Positions 51,136 through 59,903 of a stretch of 64,000 nt of DNA are shown here, in pieces (within the stretch, counting starts at the first letter, position 1; each line of letters opens with the position of its first letter). Source of the DNA: SELP01 sp035969385. Lineage in GTDB: Bacteria > Pseudomonadota > Alphaproteobacteria > Rhodobacterales > Rhodobacteraceae. The notes beneath the pieces are model-generated. The model ran no database searches. It had not been told where the DNA came from and saw only the letters and a program-made list of their open reading frames with translations. A program made the position numbers and the translations under genes. The DNA lies in assembly GCF_035969385.1 (NCBI RefSeq), contig NZ_JAYKKJ010000005.1, positions 124,001 through 188,000 on the forward strand. Direction: 5' to 3'.

Positions 51136-52620
51136 TTAGCGACGCAGGAACGCGTCGGAATATCCCGCGCCTCGGACCACCGACAGGGCCGATCCGAGCG
51201 CGGATTGCGAGGCAAAGGGCCCCGCGACGATGACAGTCAATTCCTGCCCATTGCGGGTCACAGTGCCCCGCCGGGCGGGCAGGCCGAGCGCGATCAACCG
51301 CTGCGCGGCGGCTTCGGCGTTGGCGGGGTTGGCGAAGGTGCCGACCTGAACATAGCGGTGGCTGGCCGCGACCTGCGGTTGCTGCTGGTCCGGCGCGGTC
51401 TGGGTCGGGGCCACGGCCCGGGCAGAGCTGTGCACGTTCCGCACCAGCTGCGGGCCGCGGTTCGGGTTCAGACGCCCATCATCCCACGCGGGTTCATAGC
51501 CTTCCGGCGGGGTGGCCCGGTGCGGCGTAGCGACTGGCGGGTTTGACAGCGGCGGCGGAGCGAACCATCCGCCGACTTGCGTGCGGTTAGACTGATGGGT
51601 CTGCGGGGTCGTCATCGGCGCAGCGCGGCTGACAGTGCCCGACGGCGATTGCGTTTGCGGGCCGCAGCGAACGCCCTGCCCTGACAGATAGCGCGCGCTG
51701 ACCGGGCTGAGATCCGGGCAGGACGTCGCCACCGGGGCGGCAACCGGCGCAACGGGCGCAGAGGCAACCGCGACGGGGGCCGACGGGGCGGCGGGTGACG
51801 CCGGGGACATCGGGGCCGTGGGCCGGGCAATGGCCGCGGGAACCGTCGCGGCCACGGTCGCGCTGACCGGCTGGGTCTGCGGGCCGCAACGGACGGGCAG
51901 CCCGGTCCGGGCATTGATATAGCGGCGGCCAGTTGCGCTGATGTCCGTGCAGATCTCTGCGATGGTCATGCGGCGCGGTTCCGTGCTGGCCGCAGGGGCA
52001 GCCGGGGCGGCTGTCGGGATCGGCGCGGCGCTGGCCAGAACCGGGGCCGGACCACAATCGATCGGCTGCCCCGTCCGGGCACTGATATAGCGCGGTTGCA
52101 CCCCGAATTTGCCGTCGCAGGCTTCGGCGCGACTAATCCGGCGCGGTTCGGGCTGCTCTACCACTGCCGGGCTGGGCGTTGGCGCAGGGGCCGTTGCCCG
52201 GACCGGGGTCGGGGTTCCGGGCGGCGGCGCAATCTGCGGGGTGGTGGCCCGGACGGTCGGCGGCGTTGTCACGGAGGCCACTGTTTCCATCGGCGCCGGA
52301 CCTTCAGGGCGCGACGGCGCCGCGGCGACGTTTTCGGGTTGTGCCATCTGGATGATCGGGGCGGCGGGCGCGGCGGCGGCCGGGGCACCGGCCACCTGCG
52401 TCGGTGAATAGCCGCACAGCTGCTGGCGGTTCCGGTCGACGCGCGGCACCCAGGTGGTCACACCACCGATACCTGCGCGAATGAAAATACAGCCGTTGCT
52501 GTCTACATATTGTGTGCCGGTGTAGCTGGCCGGGGGAAGCTCAGCAGGCGCGCCCTGCGCAAATGCGGGCCCATTCACCAAAACCGCAATCATGGCAGCA
52601 GATGCGACGCGAGACAGCAC
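51136..52620 (-). CDS. Exported SPOR-domain protein with three internal repeats
   Basis: A protein of about 494 residues. The signal peptide ends in GPAFAQ. The N-terminal domain has SNGCIFIRAGIGG and QQLCGYSPTQ; then come long Pro/Ala linkers with three repeats of the form C-x(6-9)-RYI(S/N)ARTG-x-P-x-(D/R)CGP, and a C-terminal SPOR domain (YVQVGTFANPANAEAAAQRLIALGLPARRG). SPOR binds denuded peptidoglycan, so a septal/periplasmic location is expected. The GTG start was taken because GGGGGA lies six bases ahead; an ATG two codons earlier is possible. Confidence 0.8.
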   Translation of the reverse strand: MLSRVASAAMIAVLVNGPAFAQGAPAELPPASYTGTQYVDSNGCIFIRAGIGGVTTWVPRVDRNRQQLCGYSPTQVAGAPAAAAPAAPIIQMAQPENVAAAPSRPEGPAPMETVASVTTPPTVRATTPQIAPPPGTPTPVRATAPAPTPSPAVVEQPEPRRISRAEACDGKFGVQPRYISARTGQPIDCGPAPVLASAAPIPTAAPAAPAASTEPRRMTIAEICTDISATGRRYINARTGLPVRCGPQTQPVSATVAATVPAAIARPTAPMSPASPAAPSAPVAVASAPVAPVAAPVATSCPDLSPVSARYLSGQGVRCGPQTQSPSGTVSRAAPMTTPQTHQSNRTQVGGWFAPPPLSNPPVATPHRATPPEGYEPAWDDGRLNPNRGPQLVRNVHSSARAVAPTQTAPDQQQPQVAASHRYVQVGTFANPANAEAAAQRLIALGLPARRGTVTRNGQELTVIVAGPFASQSALGSALSVVRGAGYSDAFLRR

Positions 52621-52690
52621 AATCATTCCCCCGAACAGAATTTGTCGAAGAATGCATGACAATCAGGCGTGTGTAAAGGAGATTACCCCC

Positions 52691-53323
52691 CTATTTCGTA
52701 CCAAACATGCGGTCGCCCGCATCACCTAGTCCGGGGACAATATATCCATGGTCGTTCAGGTGATCGTCTACAGATGCTGTGACGATCGGCACGTCGGGAT
52801 GGGCCTCTTTCATGCGGGCGATGCCCTCGGGCGCGGCCAGCAGGCACAGGAAAATCAGGTTCTTCGCCCCGGCCTCCTTCAACATATCGATGGCGGCGGC
52901 AGAGGAATTCCCGGTGGCCAGCATCGGGTCCACCACGATGGTCAGACGGTCCTCCAACTCGGCCGGAACCTTGAAGTAATACTTCACCGGCTGAAGCGTT
53001 TCCTCGTCCCGGTAAAGACCCACAAAACCGACCCGCGCATTGGGGATCAGGTCCAGAATACCGTCAAGCAGCCCGTTGCCCGCCCGCAGGATCGACACCA
53101 GCGCCAGTTTTTTCCCGTCAATCGTCGGCGCATCCATCTGGCACAATGGTGTATCGATCGTCTTGGTCGTCATCGGCAGATTGCGCGTGACCTCATAGGC
53201 CAGCAGGTGGCTGATTTCGTGCAGCAGTTGGCGGAACGACTTGGTCGACGTATCGACCTCGCGCATCAGGGTCAGCTTGTGCTGGACCAGCGGGTGGTCG
53301 ACGACGGTCAGTTGTTGGGTCAT
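52691..53323 (-). CDS. upp: Uracil phosphoribosyltransferase
   Basis: A 210-residue enzyme turning uracil and PRPP into UMP. The PRPP loop VVDPMLATGNSSAAA is at residues 130-144, the conserved SILRAGNGLLDGIL at 77-90 and the uracil-binding end GYIVPGLGDAGDRMFGTK closes the chain. Last gene of the cdd-deoA-deoB-add-upp operon; its ATG overlaps the add stop as ATGA. Confidence 0.95.
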   Translation of the reverse strand: MTQQLTVVDHPLVQHKLTLMREVDTSTKSFRQLLHEISHLLAYEVTRNLPMTTKTIDTPLCQMDAPTIDGKKLALVSILRAGNGLLDGILDLIPNARVGFVGLYRDEETLQPVKYYFKVPAELEDRLTIVVDPMLATGNSSAAAIDMLKEAGAKNLIFLCLLAAPEGIARMKEAHPDVPIVTASVDDHLNDHGYIVPGLGDAGDRMFGTK

Positions 53324-54309
53324 TGGGCGGCCTCCAGACGTTTCGCGATCTTGTCCTTGGTTGCGTCATCGCAGAAGGCCGCGTCAAGCGCGGTCTGGTT
53401 CAGGGCGCGCAATTCCTCTTCCTCCCAGCCGAAAACCTTGGCCAGCATGTTGAATTCGTCGGTCATCGTGGTCTTGAAGAAGGGTGGATCGTCAGTCGAC
53501 ACGGTGACATTCACTCCCCGTTCGCGCAGGCGGGCGATGGGATGGTCCTTCCACGATTTCACCGCGCCAAGGAACACATTGGACCCCGGGCAAACCTCAA
53601 GCGTGATGCCCGCCTCGGCGATCTGATCGACAAGGGCAAGGTCGTGGATCGCGTTGATCCCATGGCCGATCCGCTCCACCCGCAGGTCGCGGATCGTGTC
53701 GGCCACCATGTCCGGCCCACCCCATTCCCCGGCGTGACAGGTCAGGCGCAGCCCGGCCTCGCGCGCCATGTCGAAACTATAGGTGAAATCACCGGGGCGG
53801 CCCATCATCTCGGCCCCGGCCATGCCGAAGCCGGTAATGAAATCGCCCTTGGTCTCGGCGGCACAGAGGGCGGCGGTCTTCGCCTGCTCCGGCCCGAAAT
53901 GGCGGATGCAGGTGATGATGCCCTTGAGCGTGATGCCCATTCTCGCTTCGGCCTCGGCGGCGGCATCCTCCATCGCGGAAAGATAGTCGCGCCAGGCGGC
54001 CAGATCACCGCCGCCGCAGAAATCCGGCGACAGGAAGGTTTCGGAATAGACCACGCCGTTTGCGGCGCTTTCCTCCAGCACGGCAAGGGTCAGACGGCGG
54101 AAATCCTCGGGGCCTTGCAGGGTCGTGCAGGCGGCCTCGTAGACCTGAAGGAAATGGTCGAAATCACGGTAGGCATAGCTGCCGTCTTCATTGAATATCT
54201 TGCTGATATCAATGTTCTTTTCCTTTGCGAGCCCGCGAATGAAGGTGGGCGGTGCGCCCCCTTCGAGGTGCAGGTGCAATTCGACCTTGGGCAGGGATCT
54301 GTAACTCAT
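53320..54309 (-). CDS. add: Adenosine deaminase
   Basis: A 329-residue zinc enzyme converting adenosine to inosine. Zinc ligands in KVELHLHLEGG (His12, His14), the HAGEWGGP motif near 195-202 with the later His, catalytic ERIGHGINA near 215 and the STDDPPFF Asp pair near 277-284. The length fits bacterial Add. In the operon it feeds inosine and hypoxanthine/ribose-1-P steps next to DeoB. Confidence 0.93.
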   Translation of the reverse strand: MSYRSLPKVELHLHLEGGAPPTFIRGLAKEKNIDISKIFNEDGSYAYRDFDHFLQVYEAACTTLQGPEDFRRLTLAVLEESAANGVVYSETFLSPDFCGGGDLAAWRDYLSAMEDAAAEAEARMGITLKGIITCIRHFGPEQAKTAALCAAETKGDFITGFGMAGAEMMGRPGDFTYSFDMAREAGLRLTCHAGEWGGPDMVADTIRDLRVERIGHGINAIHDLALVDQIAEAGITLEVCPGSNVFLGAVKSWKDHPIARLRERGVNVTVSTDDPPFFKTTMTDEFNMLAKVFGWEEEELRALNQTALDAAFCDDATKDKIAKRLEAAQ

Positions 54310-55517
54310 AGAAAACTCCGTCCGGGGCCTTGGGCGGGCACGCCCAGATGGGCGGCCACGCTTGCGGCGATGTCTGTAAAGGCCAATGTGCCAAGGGCGC
54401 GCGCGCCGATCCCGTGAACCAGAACAGGCACCTGTTCGCGGGTGTGGTCGGTGCCCACCCAGGTCGGGTCGTTGCCATGATCGGCGGTGACGATCAGCAG
54501 GTCACCGTCCCGCAGGCGGGGCAGGATTTCAGATAGTTCAGCATTAAACCATTCAAGATGCCGGGCGTAGCCGGACACGTCGCGCCGGTGCCCGTATTCG
54601 CTGTCGAACTCGACGAAATTGGCAAAGACCAGCGCGCCATCGGCGGCCTCTTCCACCAGATCGGACAGGTGACCCATCAGCTCGGCATCGCGACCCTTGC
54701 GGACCTCGTCGATCCCGCGCATGGAAAAGATGTCGCCGATCTTGCCGATCGCATAGACCGGGTGACCGGCCCCCTGCACCCAATCACAAAGCGTCGGCGC
54801 GGGCGGCGCGATGGCGATGTCCTTGCGGTTGGCGGTGCGGGTAAACCCCTCTTCCACAGAGCCGACAAAGGGGCGGGCAATGACCCGCCCGACCTTCATT
54901 CTGTGTAGAAGCGGCGCAACGGACTTGCACAAATCATACAATTTTTGCAGCCCAAAGGCCGTTTCATGGGCCGCAATTTGCACAACACTGTCAGCAGAGG
55001 TGTAACAGATGGGCCAGCCAGTGCGCAGATGTTCAGCCCCGAAATCGGCGATAACCTTGGTGCCGGACGCGTGGCAATTGGCAAGAATGCCTTCGGTGCC
55101 GGCGGCCTTGCACAGGGCCTCGGTCACCTTTTCGGGGAAGGCCGGTTGGGTGTCGGGGAAGGTGTGCCAATCCCACGGCACCGGCACGCCGGCCAGTTCC
55201 CAGTGACCCGAGGGCGTGTCCTTGCCACGTGATGCTTCCCGGGCGACGCCCCAGGCGCCGGTTGGCACCGCGTCCAGCCCCGGCGTCGCAATCCCGGTCG
55301 AGGCGCGGAGGGCCGCGCCCAACCCCAATGTGTCCAACGTGCCAACAGACAACGGGCCGCTGCGCCCCTCAACTGCACGCCCGTCGGCGCAGGCCTGCGC
55401 GATATGGCCAACGGTATTGGCGCCGGTATCCGGCACATCGCCGTTGAAATAGCTGTCGGCATCCGGCGCGCCGCCGATCCCGACGCTGTCGATCACCAGA
55501 AGAAACGCGCGCGGCAT
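54306..55517 (-). CDS. deoB: Phosphopentomutase
   Basis: A 403-residue alkaline-phosphatase-superfamily mutase moving phosphate between C1 and C5 of ribose or deoxyribose. Opening VIDSVGIGGAPDA (metal-binding Asp), GDVPDTGANTVGHIAQ with the phosphorylated Thr near 30-45, and the end ITADHGNDPTWVGTDHTREQVPVLVHG with the metal His/Asp cluster near 345-372. One-base overlap with deoA and four-base overlap with add. Confidence 0.95.
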   Translation of the reverse strand: MPRAFLLVIDSVGIGGAPDADSYFNGDVPDTGANTVGHIAQACADGRAVEGRSGPLSVGTLDTLGLGAALRASTGIATPGLDAVPTGAWGVAREASRGKDTPSGHWELAGVPVPWDWHTFPDTQPAFPEKVTEALCKAAGTEGILANCHASGTKVIADFGAEHLRTGWPICYTSADSVVQIAAHETAFGLQKLYDLCKSVAPLLHRMKVGRVIARPFVGSVEEGFTRTANRKDIAIAPPAPTLCDWVQGAGHPVYAIGKIGDIFSMRGIDEVRKGRDAELMGHLSDLVEEAADGALVFANFVEFDSEYGHRRDVSGYARHLEWFNAELSEILPRLRDGDLLIVTADHGNDPTWVGTDHTREQVPVLVHGIGARALGTLAFTDIAASVAAHLGVPAQGPGRSFL

Positions 55518-56818
55518 CAGTCGATCCTTTCGTGAACCAGGGGGAAGGGCTCTGGCGCGTCACCGATCCTGATCGCGGCGATGACGGCCTTTGCCGCAGC
55601 CTCGGCCCCGGCCTCGGTCCGGGCATGGATCGTGCACAGGGGATCGCCCTTCGCCACCTTCACGCCGCGCCCCACCACGTCGGTCAGGCCAACCGCCGGG
55701 TCGATCCGGTCGGTTTCAACCCGACGCCCGCCGCCAAGGTCGACCACCGCCAACCCCAAAGCTTCACCATTGATTTCATTGATATATCCATCCAGTGGCG
55801 CGGGCACGTCGCCGATCACTGGCGCCTTGGGCAGATGGGTCATCCAGTCCTTTTCCATGTCCGGCGGGCCGCCCAATTCGGCCACCATAGCCGCGAAATG
55901 GGCCATGGCGCGGCCCGAGGATATCGCCTCGGCCATCTTCTCTTCCGCCTCGCCTTCCTCTTCGCCCACAAGCGCCAGAAGCCGCCCGCCCAGCGACACG
56001 GTCAGGTCGTGCAGGCGCGGGGCGGCGGCGCGGTTTCCAGCCATCACCTCCATGCAGATCGCGACCTCGAGCGCGTTGCCAAGGACCGGGGCCAGTGGTT
56101 CGTTCATGTCTGTGATCAGCGCGGCGGTCGCACAGCCCGCCCCGTTGGCAGTGTCCACAATCGACCGGGCCAGCGCGCGGGCGTCATCGGCGGTCTTCAT
56201 GAAGGCGCCGGTGCCAACCTTGACGTCCATGACCAGGGCCTCCAGCCCGGCGGAGAGTTTCTTGGACAGAATCGATGCGGTGATCAGGTCGATGGATTCG
56301 ACGGTCGCGGTCACGTCGCGAATGGCATAGAGCCGACGGTCCGCCGGGGCGATCCGCCCGGTCGCCCCGACCACGGCGCAGCCGACCTTGCGGACGAGCG
56401 GCCGCAGCTTGTCTTCCTCGATCTGGGCCACGACGCCCGGGATCGCTTCCATCTTGTCGAGCGTTCCGCCCGTATGGCCCAGCCCCCGGCCCGAAATCAT
56501 CGGCACGAAGGCACCGCAGGCCGCCAGCGCGGGCGCAAGGATCAGCGACACGCAATCGCCCACCCCGCCGGTCGAATGTTTGTCGACCACCGGGCCGGGC
56601 ATGTCCCAGCGCAGCACATCACCGCTGTCGCGCATGGCACGGGTCAGGTTGACCCTGCCCTCGGCCCCGATCCCGTTCAGAAGAACCGCCATGGCAAAGG
56701 CCCCGGCCTGCGCGTCTGACACGGCTCCGCTGGCCAACCCATTGGCGAACCACTGCAATTCCTCGGCGGTCGGGATGTCGCGGTTGCGTAGTTTGGCGAT
56801 GATCGCGCGGGCGTCCAT
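55517..56818 (-). CDS. deoA: Thymidine phosphorylase
   Basis: A 433-residue enzyme splitting thymidine to thymine and deoxyribose-1-phosphate. The signature of the family is DKHSTGGVGDCVSLILAPALAACG near residues 80-103 and SGRGLGHTGGTLDKMEAIPG near 110-129; the C-terminal domain ends with DPLCTIHARTEA. Start MDARAIIAKLRNRDIP lies two bases after the cdd stop. Confidence 0.95.
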   Translation of the reverse strand: MDARAIIAKLRNRDIPTAEELQWFANGLASGAVSDAQAGAFAMAVLLNGIGAEGRVNLTRAMRDSGDVLRWDMPGPVVDKHSTGGVGDCVSLILAPALAACGAFVPMISGRGLGHTGGTLDKMEAIPGVVAQIEEDKLRPLVRKVGCAVVGATGRIAPADRRLYAIRDVTATVESIDLITASILSKKLSAGLEALVMDVKVGTGAFMKTADDARALARSIVDTANGAGCATAALITDMNEPLAPVLGNALEVAICMEVMAGNRAAAPRLHDLTVSLGGRLLALVGEEEGEAEEKMAEAISSGRAMAHFAAMVAELGGPPDMEKDWMTHLPKAPVIGDVPAPLDGYINEINGEALGLAVVDLGGGRRVETDRIDPAVGLTDVVGRGVKVAKGDPLCTIHARTEAGAEAAAKAVIAAIRIGDAPEPFPLVHERID

Positions 56819-56820
56819 CG

Positions 56821-57213
56821 TCAACTCCGCACCATGTAGTCTTCGGTGAAGACGCCGGGCAGCAGGTCGCCGATGGTGGTTTCCAGCGTTTTGCCATCCG
56901 TTGTGGCCAGCGTCACCTTGACCCCGGGTTTCCCGAATTCGGCCAGCTTCTGTCGGCAGCCGCCACAGGGCGACACCGGGATCGGGCTGTCGGCGATCAC
57001 TGCCACCTCGGCGATCTCGGTTTCGCCTGCAGCGATCATCGCGGCAATCGCACCCGCCTCGGCACAGGTGCCTTCGGGATAGGCCACGTTTTCCACGTTG
57101 CACCCCTGATGCACCGCACCGCCCGTACCAAGGATGGCCGCGCCGACCTTGAAATTCGAATAGGGCGCATAAGCCCGTTCGCGCACATCGCGCGCCGCAT
57201 CGACAAGGGACAT
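56821..57213 (-). CDS. cdd: Cytidine deaminase
   Basis: A 130-residue homotetrameric-type zinc deaminase of cytidine and deoxycytidine. Zinc Cys50 with catalytic Glu52 (TCAEAGA), then PCGGCRQ with Cys83 and Cys86; substrate loop APYSNFKVGAAI at 16-27 and CNVENVAYPEGTCAE. First gene of the salvage operon, divergent from maeB. The start MSLVDAARDV follows a weak AGAGGTGCC. Confidence 0.94.
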   Translation of the reverse strand: MSLVDAARDVRERAYAPYSNFKVGAAILGTGGAVHQGCNVENVAYPEGTCAEAGAIAAMIAAGETEIAEVAVIADSPIPVSPCGGCRQKLAEFGKPGVKVTLATTDGKTLETTIGDLLPGVFTEDYMVRS

Positions 57214-57362
57214 CTGGCACCTCTTTTTTGACCAAGTATTCAAAAAACCACAAGGCCCGTCCGGGCGCAAGGGTTTATGCAGCTTCCTGCCCCGCGATAC
57301 CATTTGCAAGTTTCACCTTAAGCTGTGTATTGGAAAGGCCCCCTTCCCCGGCGGAAGGCAAA

Positions 57363-57382
57363 ATGGTTTAAAGTTAAACCAT
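57363..57382. promoter_or_regulatory. Palindromic operator upstream of maeB
   Basis: A perfect 9-bp inverted repeat, ATGGTTTAA-AG-TTAAACCAT, 22 bp before the maeB start and about 150 bp from the divergent cdd start. Its position at a probable promoter suggests a repressor site. No recognised regulator fits with certainty. Confidence 0.6.
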
Positions 57383-57404
57383 ACAAGATACAGGAGGCCC
57401 CCGC

Positions 57405-59684
57405 ATGTCCGACGACAATCGCGAAGCCCTGCGCCGCGCCGCGCTGGAATACCATCAGTTCCCGAAACCCGGCAAACTGGAGATCCGCGCGACCAAGCCA
57501 CTGGCCAACGGCCGCGACCTGTCCCGCGCCTATTCGCCAGGCGTGGCCGAGGCCTGCCTGGAGATCAAGGCAAACCCCGACACTGCCCGCGATTATACCG
57601 CACGCGGCAACCTTGTGGCGGTCGTGTCAAACGGCACCGCGGTTCTGGGTCTGGGCAATATCGGCGGGCTGGCGTCGAAGCCGGTGATGGAAGGCAAGGC
57701 CGTCCTGTTCAAGAAATTCGCCAATATCGACTGTTTCGATATCGAGGTGAACGAACCGGACCCGGAGAAGCTGGCCGATATCGTCTGCGCGCTGGAGCCG
57801 ACCTTTGGCGCGATCAACCTTGAGGACATCAAGGCACCCGACTGTTTCATCGTCGAGAAGATCTGCCGCGAACGGATGAACATCCCCGTCTTTCATGACG
57901 ATCAGCACGGCACCGCCATCGTTGTCGGCGCGGCGGCGACCAACGCGCTTCAGGTCGCGGGCAAACGGTTCGAGGACGTGAAGGTCGTCAGCACCGGCGG
58001 CGGGGCAGCGGGCATTGCCTGTCTGAATATGCTGCTGAAACTGGGTGTGAAGCGCGAAAACGTCTGGCTGTGCGATATCGAAGGGCTGGTCTATCACGGT
58101 CGCGAAAAGGAAATGACCCCGCAGAAGGCGGCCTTTGCCCAAGGCGACAGCCCGGCCACGCTGGCCGATGTAATCGACGGCGCGGACCTGTTTCTTGGCC
58201 TGTCCGGCCCCGGCGTTCTAAAGCCCGAGATGGTTGCGAAGATGGCCAAGGGCCCGATCATCTTTGCCCTTGCCAACCCGACCCCGGAAATTCAGCCGGA
58301 CGAGGCCCGCGCTGTTGCCCCCGATGCCATCATCGCAACGGGCCGCAGCGACTACCCCAATCAGGTCAACAACGTGCTGTGCTTCCCCTTTATCTTCCGG
58401 GGGGCGCTGGACGTGGGCGCGACCGAGATCAACGACGAAATGCAGGTGGCCTGTGTCGAAGGTATCGCCGCCCTTGCCCGCGCCACCACCAGCGCCGAGG
58501 CCGCAGCCGCCTACCGCGGGGAAAAGCTGACCTTTGGGGCCGACTATCTGATCCCCAAACCGTTCGACCCGCGCCTGATGGGGGTCGTCGCGAGCGCCGT
58601 GGCCAAGGCCGCGATGGAAACCGGCGTCGCCCAGCGCCCGCTGGACGATCTGGCCGCCTACAAGCGCAAGCTGGACGCCTCGGTCTTCAAGTCCGCCTTT
58701 ATCATGCGCCCGGTGTTCGAAGCTGCCCGCAGCGCCGAACGCAAGATCGTCTATGCCGAGGGCGAGGACGAACGGGTGCTGCGCGCCGCGCAGGCGGTGA
58801 TGGAGGAAACCACCGACACCCCGATCCTGATCGGTCGCCCCGAGGTGATCGAACGGCGGTGCGAACGGGCGGGCCTGAAGATCCGGCCGCTGACCGATTT
58901 CGAGATCGTGAACCCCGAAAACGACCCGCGCTACCGCGACTACTGGGGCACCTACCACGAGTTGATGGCCCGTCAGGGCGTGACCCCGGACCTTGCCAAG
59001 GCGATCATGCGCACGAATACCACCGCGATTGCCGCCGTCATGGTCCATCGTGGAGAGGCCGACAGCATGATCTGCGGCACCTTCGGCCAGTTCCTGTGGC
59101 ACCTGAACTATGTCCAGCAGATCCTTGGGCGGGGCGGGCTGCACCCGGTCGGGGCGCTGTCGCTGATGATCCTTGAAGATGGGCCGCTGTTCGTGGCCGA
59201 TACGCAGGTGCACCCGAACCCGACCCCGGAACAGATCGCCGAGACAGTGATCGGCTGCGCCCGCCATGTGCGCCGCTTTGGCGTGACCCCAAATATCGCG
59301 CTCTGCTCTCATTCTCAGTTCGGCAACCTGGATTGCGATACCGGCAACCGAATGCGGGCCGCCATCGACATCCTGGACAGCCAGCCCCGCGATTTCTGCT
59401 ACGAGGGGGAAATGCATGTCGATGCCGCGCTGGACATGGACCTGCGCGACCGCATCTTCCCCGGCAGCCGGATGAAGGGCGCGGCCAATGTGCTGGTCTT
59501 CGCCAATACCGATGCGGCCTCGGGCGTGCGCAATATCCTGAAGATGAAAGGCGGCGGGCTGGAGGTCGGGCCGATCCTGATGGGCATGGGCAACCGGGCG
59601 CATATCGTCACCCCGTCGATCACGCCGCGCGGGCTGTTGAACATGTCCGCGCTCGCCGGGACACCGGTGACGCTCTACAGCTAG
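57405..59684 (+). CDS. maeB: NADP-dependent malic enzyme with phosphotransacetylase-like domain
   Basis: A 759-residue hybrid enzyme. Residues 1 to about 430 form the malic enzyme: RAYSPGVAEACLEIKAN near 45, FHDDQHGTAIVVGAAATNAL near 164-183 (metal Asp), STGGGAAGIACLNMLLKLG near 197 (NADP fold) and SGPGVLKPEMV near 267. Residues from about 440 form a PTA-like domain (VYAEGEDERVLRAAQAV) that usually is regulatory, sensing acetyl-CoA, and not a working phosphotransacetylase. It makes pyruvate and NADPH from malate. GGAGG precedes the ATG by eight bases. Confidence 0.93.
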   Translation: MSDDNREALRRAALEYHQFPKPGKLEIRATKPLANGRDLSRAYSPGVAEACLEIKANPDTARDYTARGNLVAVVSNGTAVLGLGNIGGLASKPVMEGKAVLFKKFANIDCFDIEVNEPDPEKLADIVCALEPTFGAINLEDIKAPDCFIVEKICRERMNIPVFHDDQHGTAIVVGAAATNALQVAGKRFEDVKVVSTGGGAAGIACLNMLLKLGVKRENVWLCDIEGLVYHGREKEMTPQKAAFAQGDSPATLADVIDGADLFLGLSGPGVLKPEMVAKMAKGPIIFALANPTPEIQPDEARAVAPDAIIATGRSDYPNQVNNVLCFPFIFRGALDVGATEINDEMQVACVEGIAALARATTSAEAAAAYRGEKLTFGADYLIPKPFDPRLMGVVASAVAKAAMETGVAQRPLDDLAAYKRKLDASVFKSAFIMRPVFEAARSAERKIVYAEGEDERVLRAAQAVMEETTDTPILIGRPEVIERRCERAGLKIRPLTDFEIVNPENDPRYRDYWGTYHELMARQGVTPDLAKAIMRTNTTAIAAVMVHRGEADSMICGTFGQFLWHLNYVQQILGRGGLHPVGALSLMILEDGPLFVADTQVHPNPTPEQIAETVIGCARHVRRFGVTPNIALCSHSQFGNLDCDTGNRMRAAIDILDSQPRDFCYEGEMHVDAALDMDLRDRIFPGSRMKGAANVLVFANTDAASGVRNILKMKGGGLEVGPILMGMGNRAHIVTPSITPRGLLNMSALAGTPVTLYS

Positions 59685-59696
59685 GCGCGACTCGGG

Positions 59697-59807
59697 TTTC
59701 GCAAATTAGATTTGCAGATTTGCAGAACGCGCGTCGCGGGCTGCAAATCCCGCCCGTCCGCTACGGGTTTGCAAAAGTTTGCAGTCCCGAACGGCGATAT
59801 CTGCAAA
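59697..59807. promoter_or_regulatory. Array of TTTGCA/TGCAAA sites upstream of prpE
   Basis: Within 111 bp: TTTCGCAAA at 59697, TTTGCA at 59711 and 59719, TGCAAA at 59742, full palindrome TTTGCAAA at 59768-59775 followed after two bases by TTTGCA at 59778, and TGCAAA at 59802. TTTGCAAA-type repeats are the binding sites reported for PccR (ScfR family, propionyl-CoA assimilation) in Rhodobacter and for the related RamB. Ahead of a propionyl-CoA synthetase this fits well. Confidence 0.7.
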
Positions 59808-59903
59808 TTTTCTGCGCCAATCTGCCGCTGCCCCTGCCATGGCGCTTGCCCGCGTCGCACCCCCCCGCGTAACACATTTCCAACGCTGAGGAGGAGACAG
59901 CAC

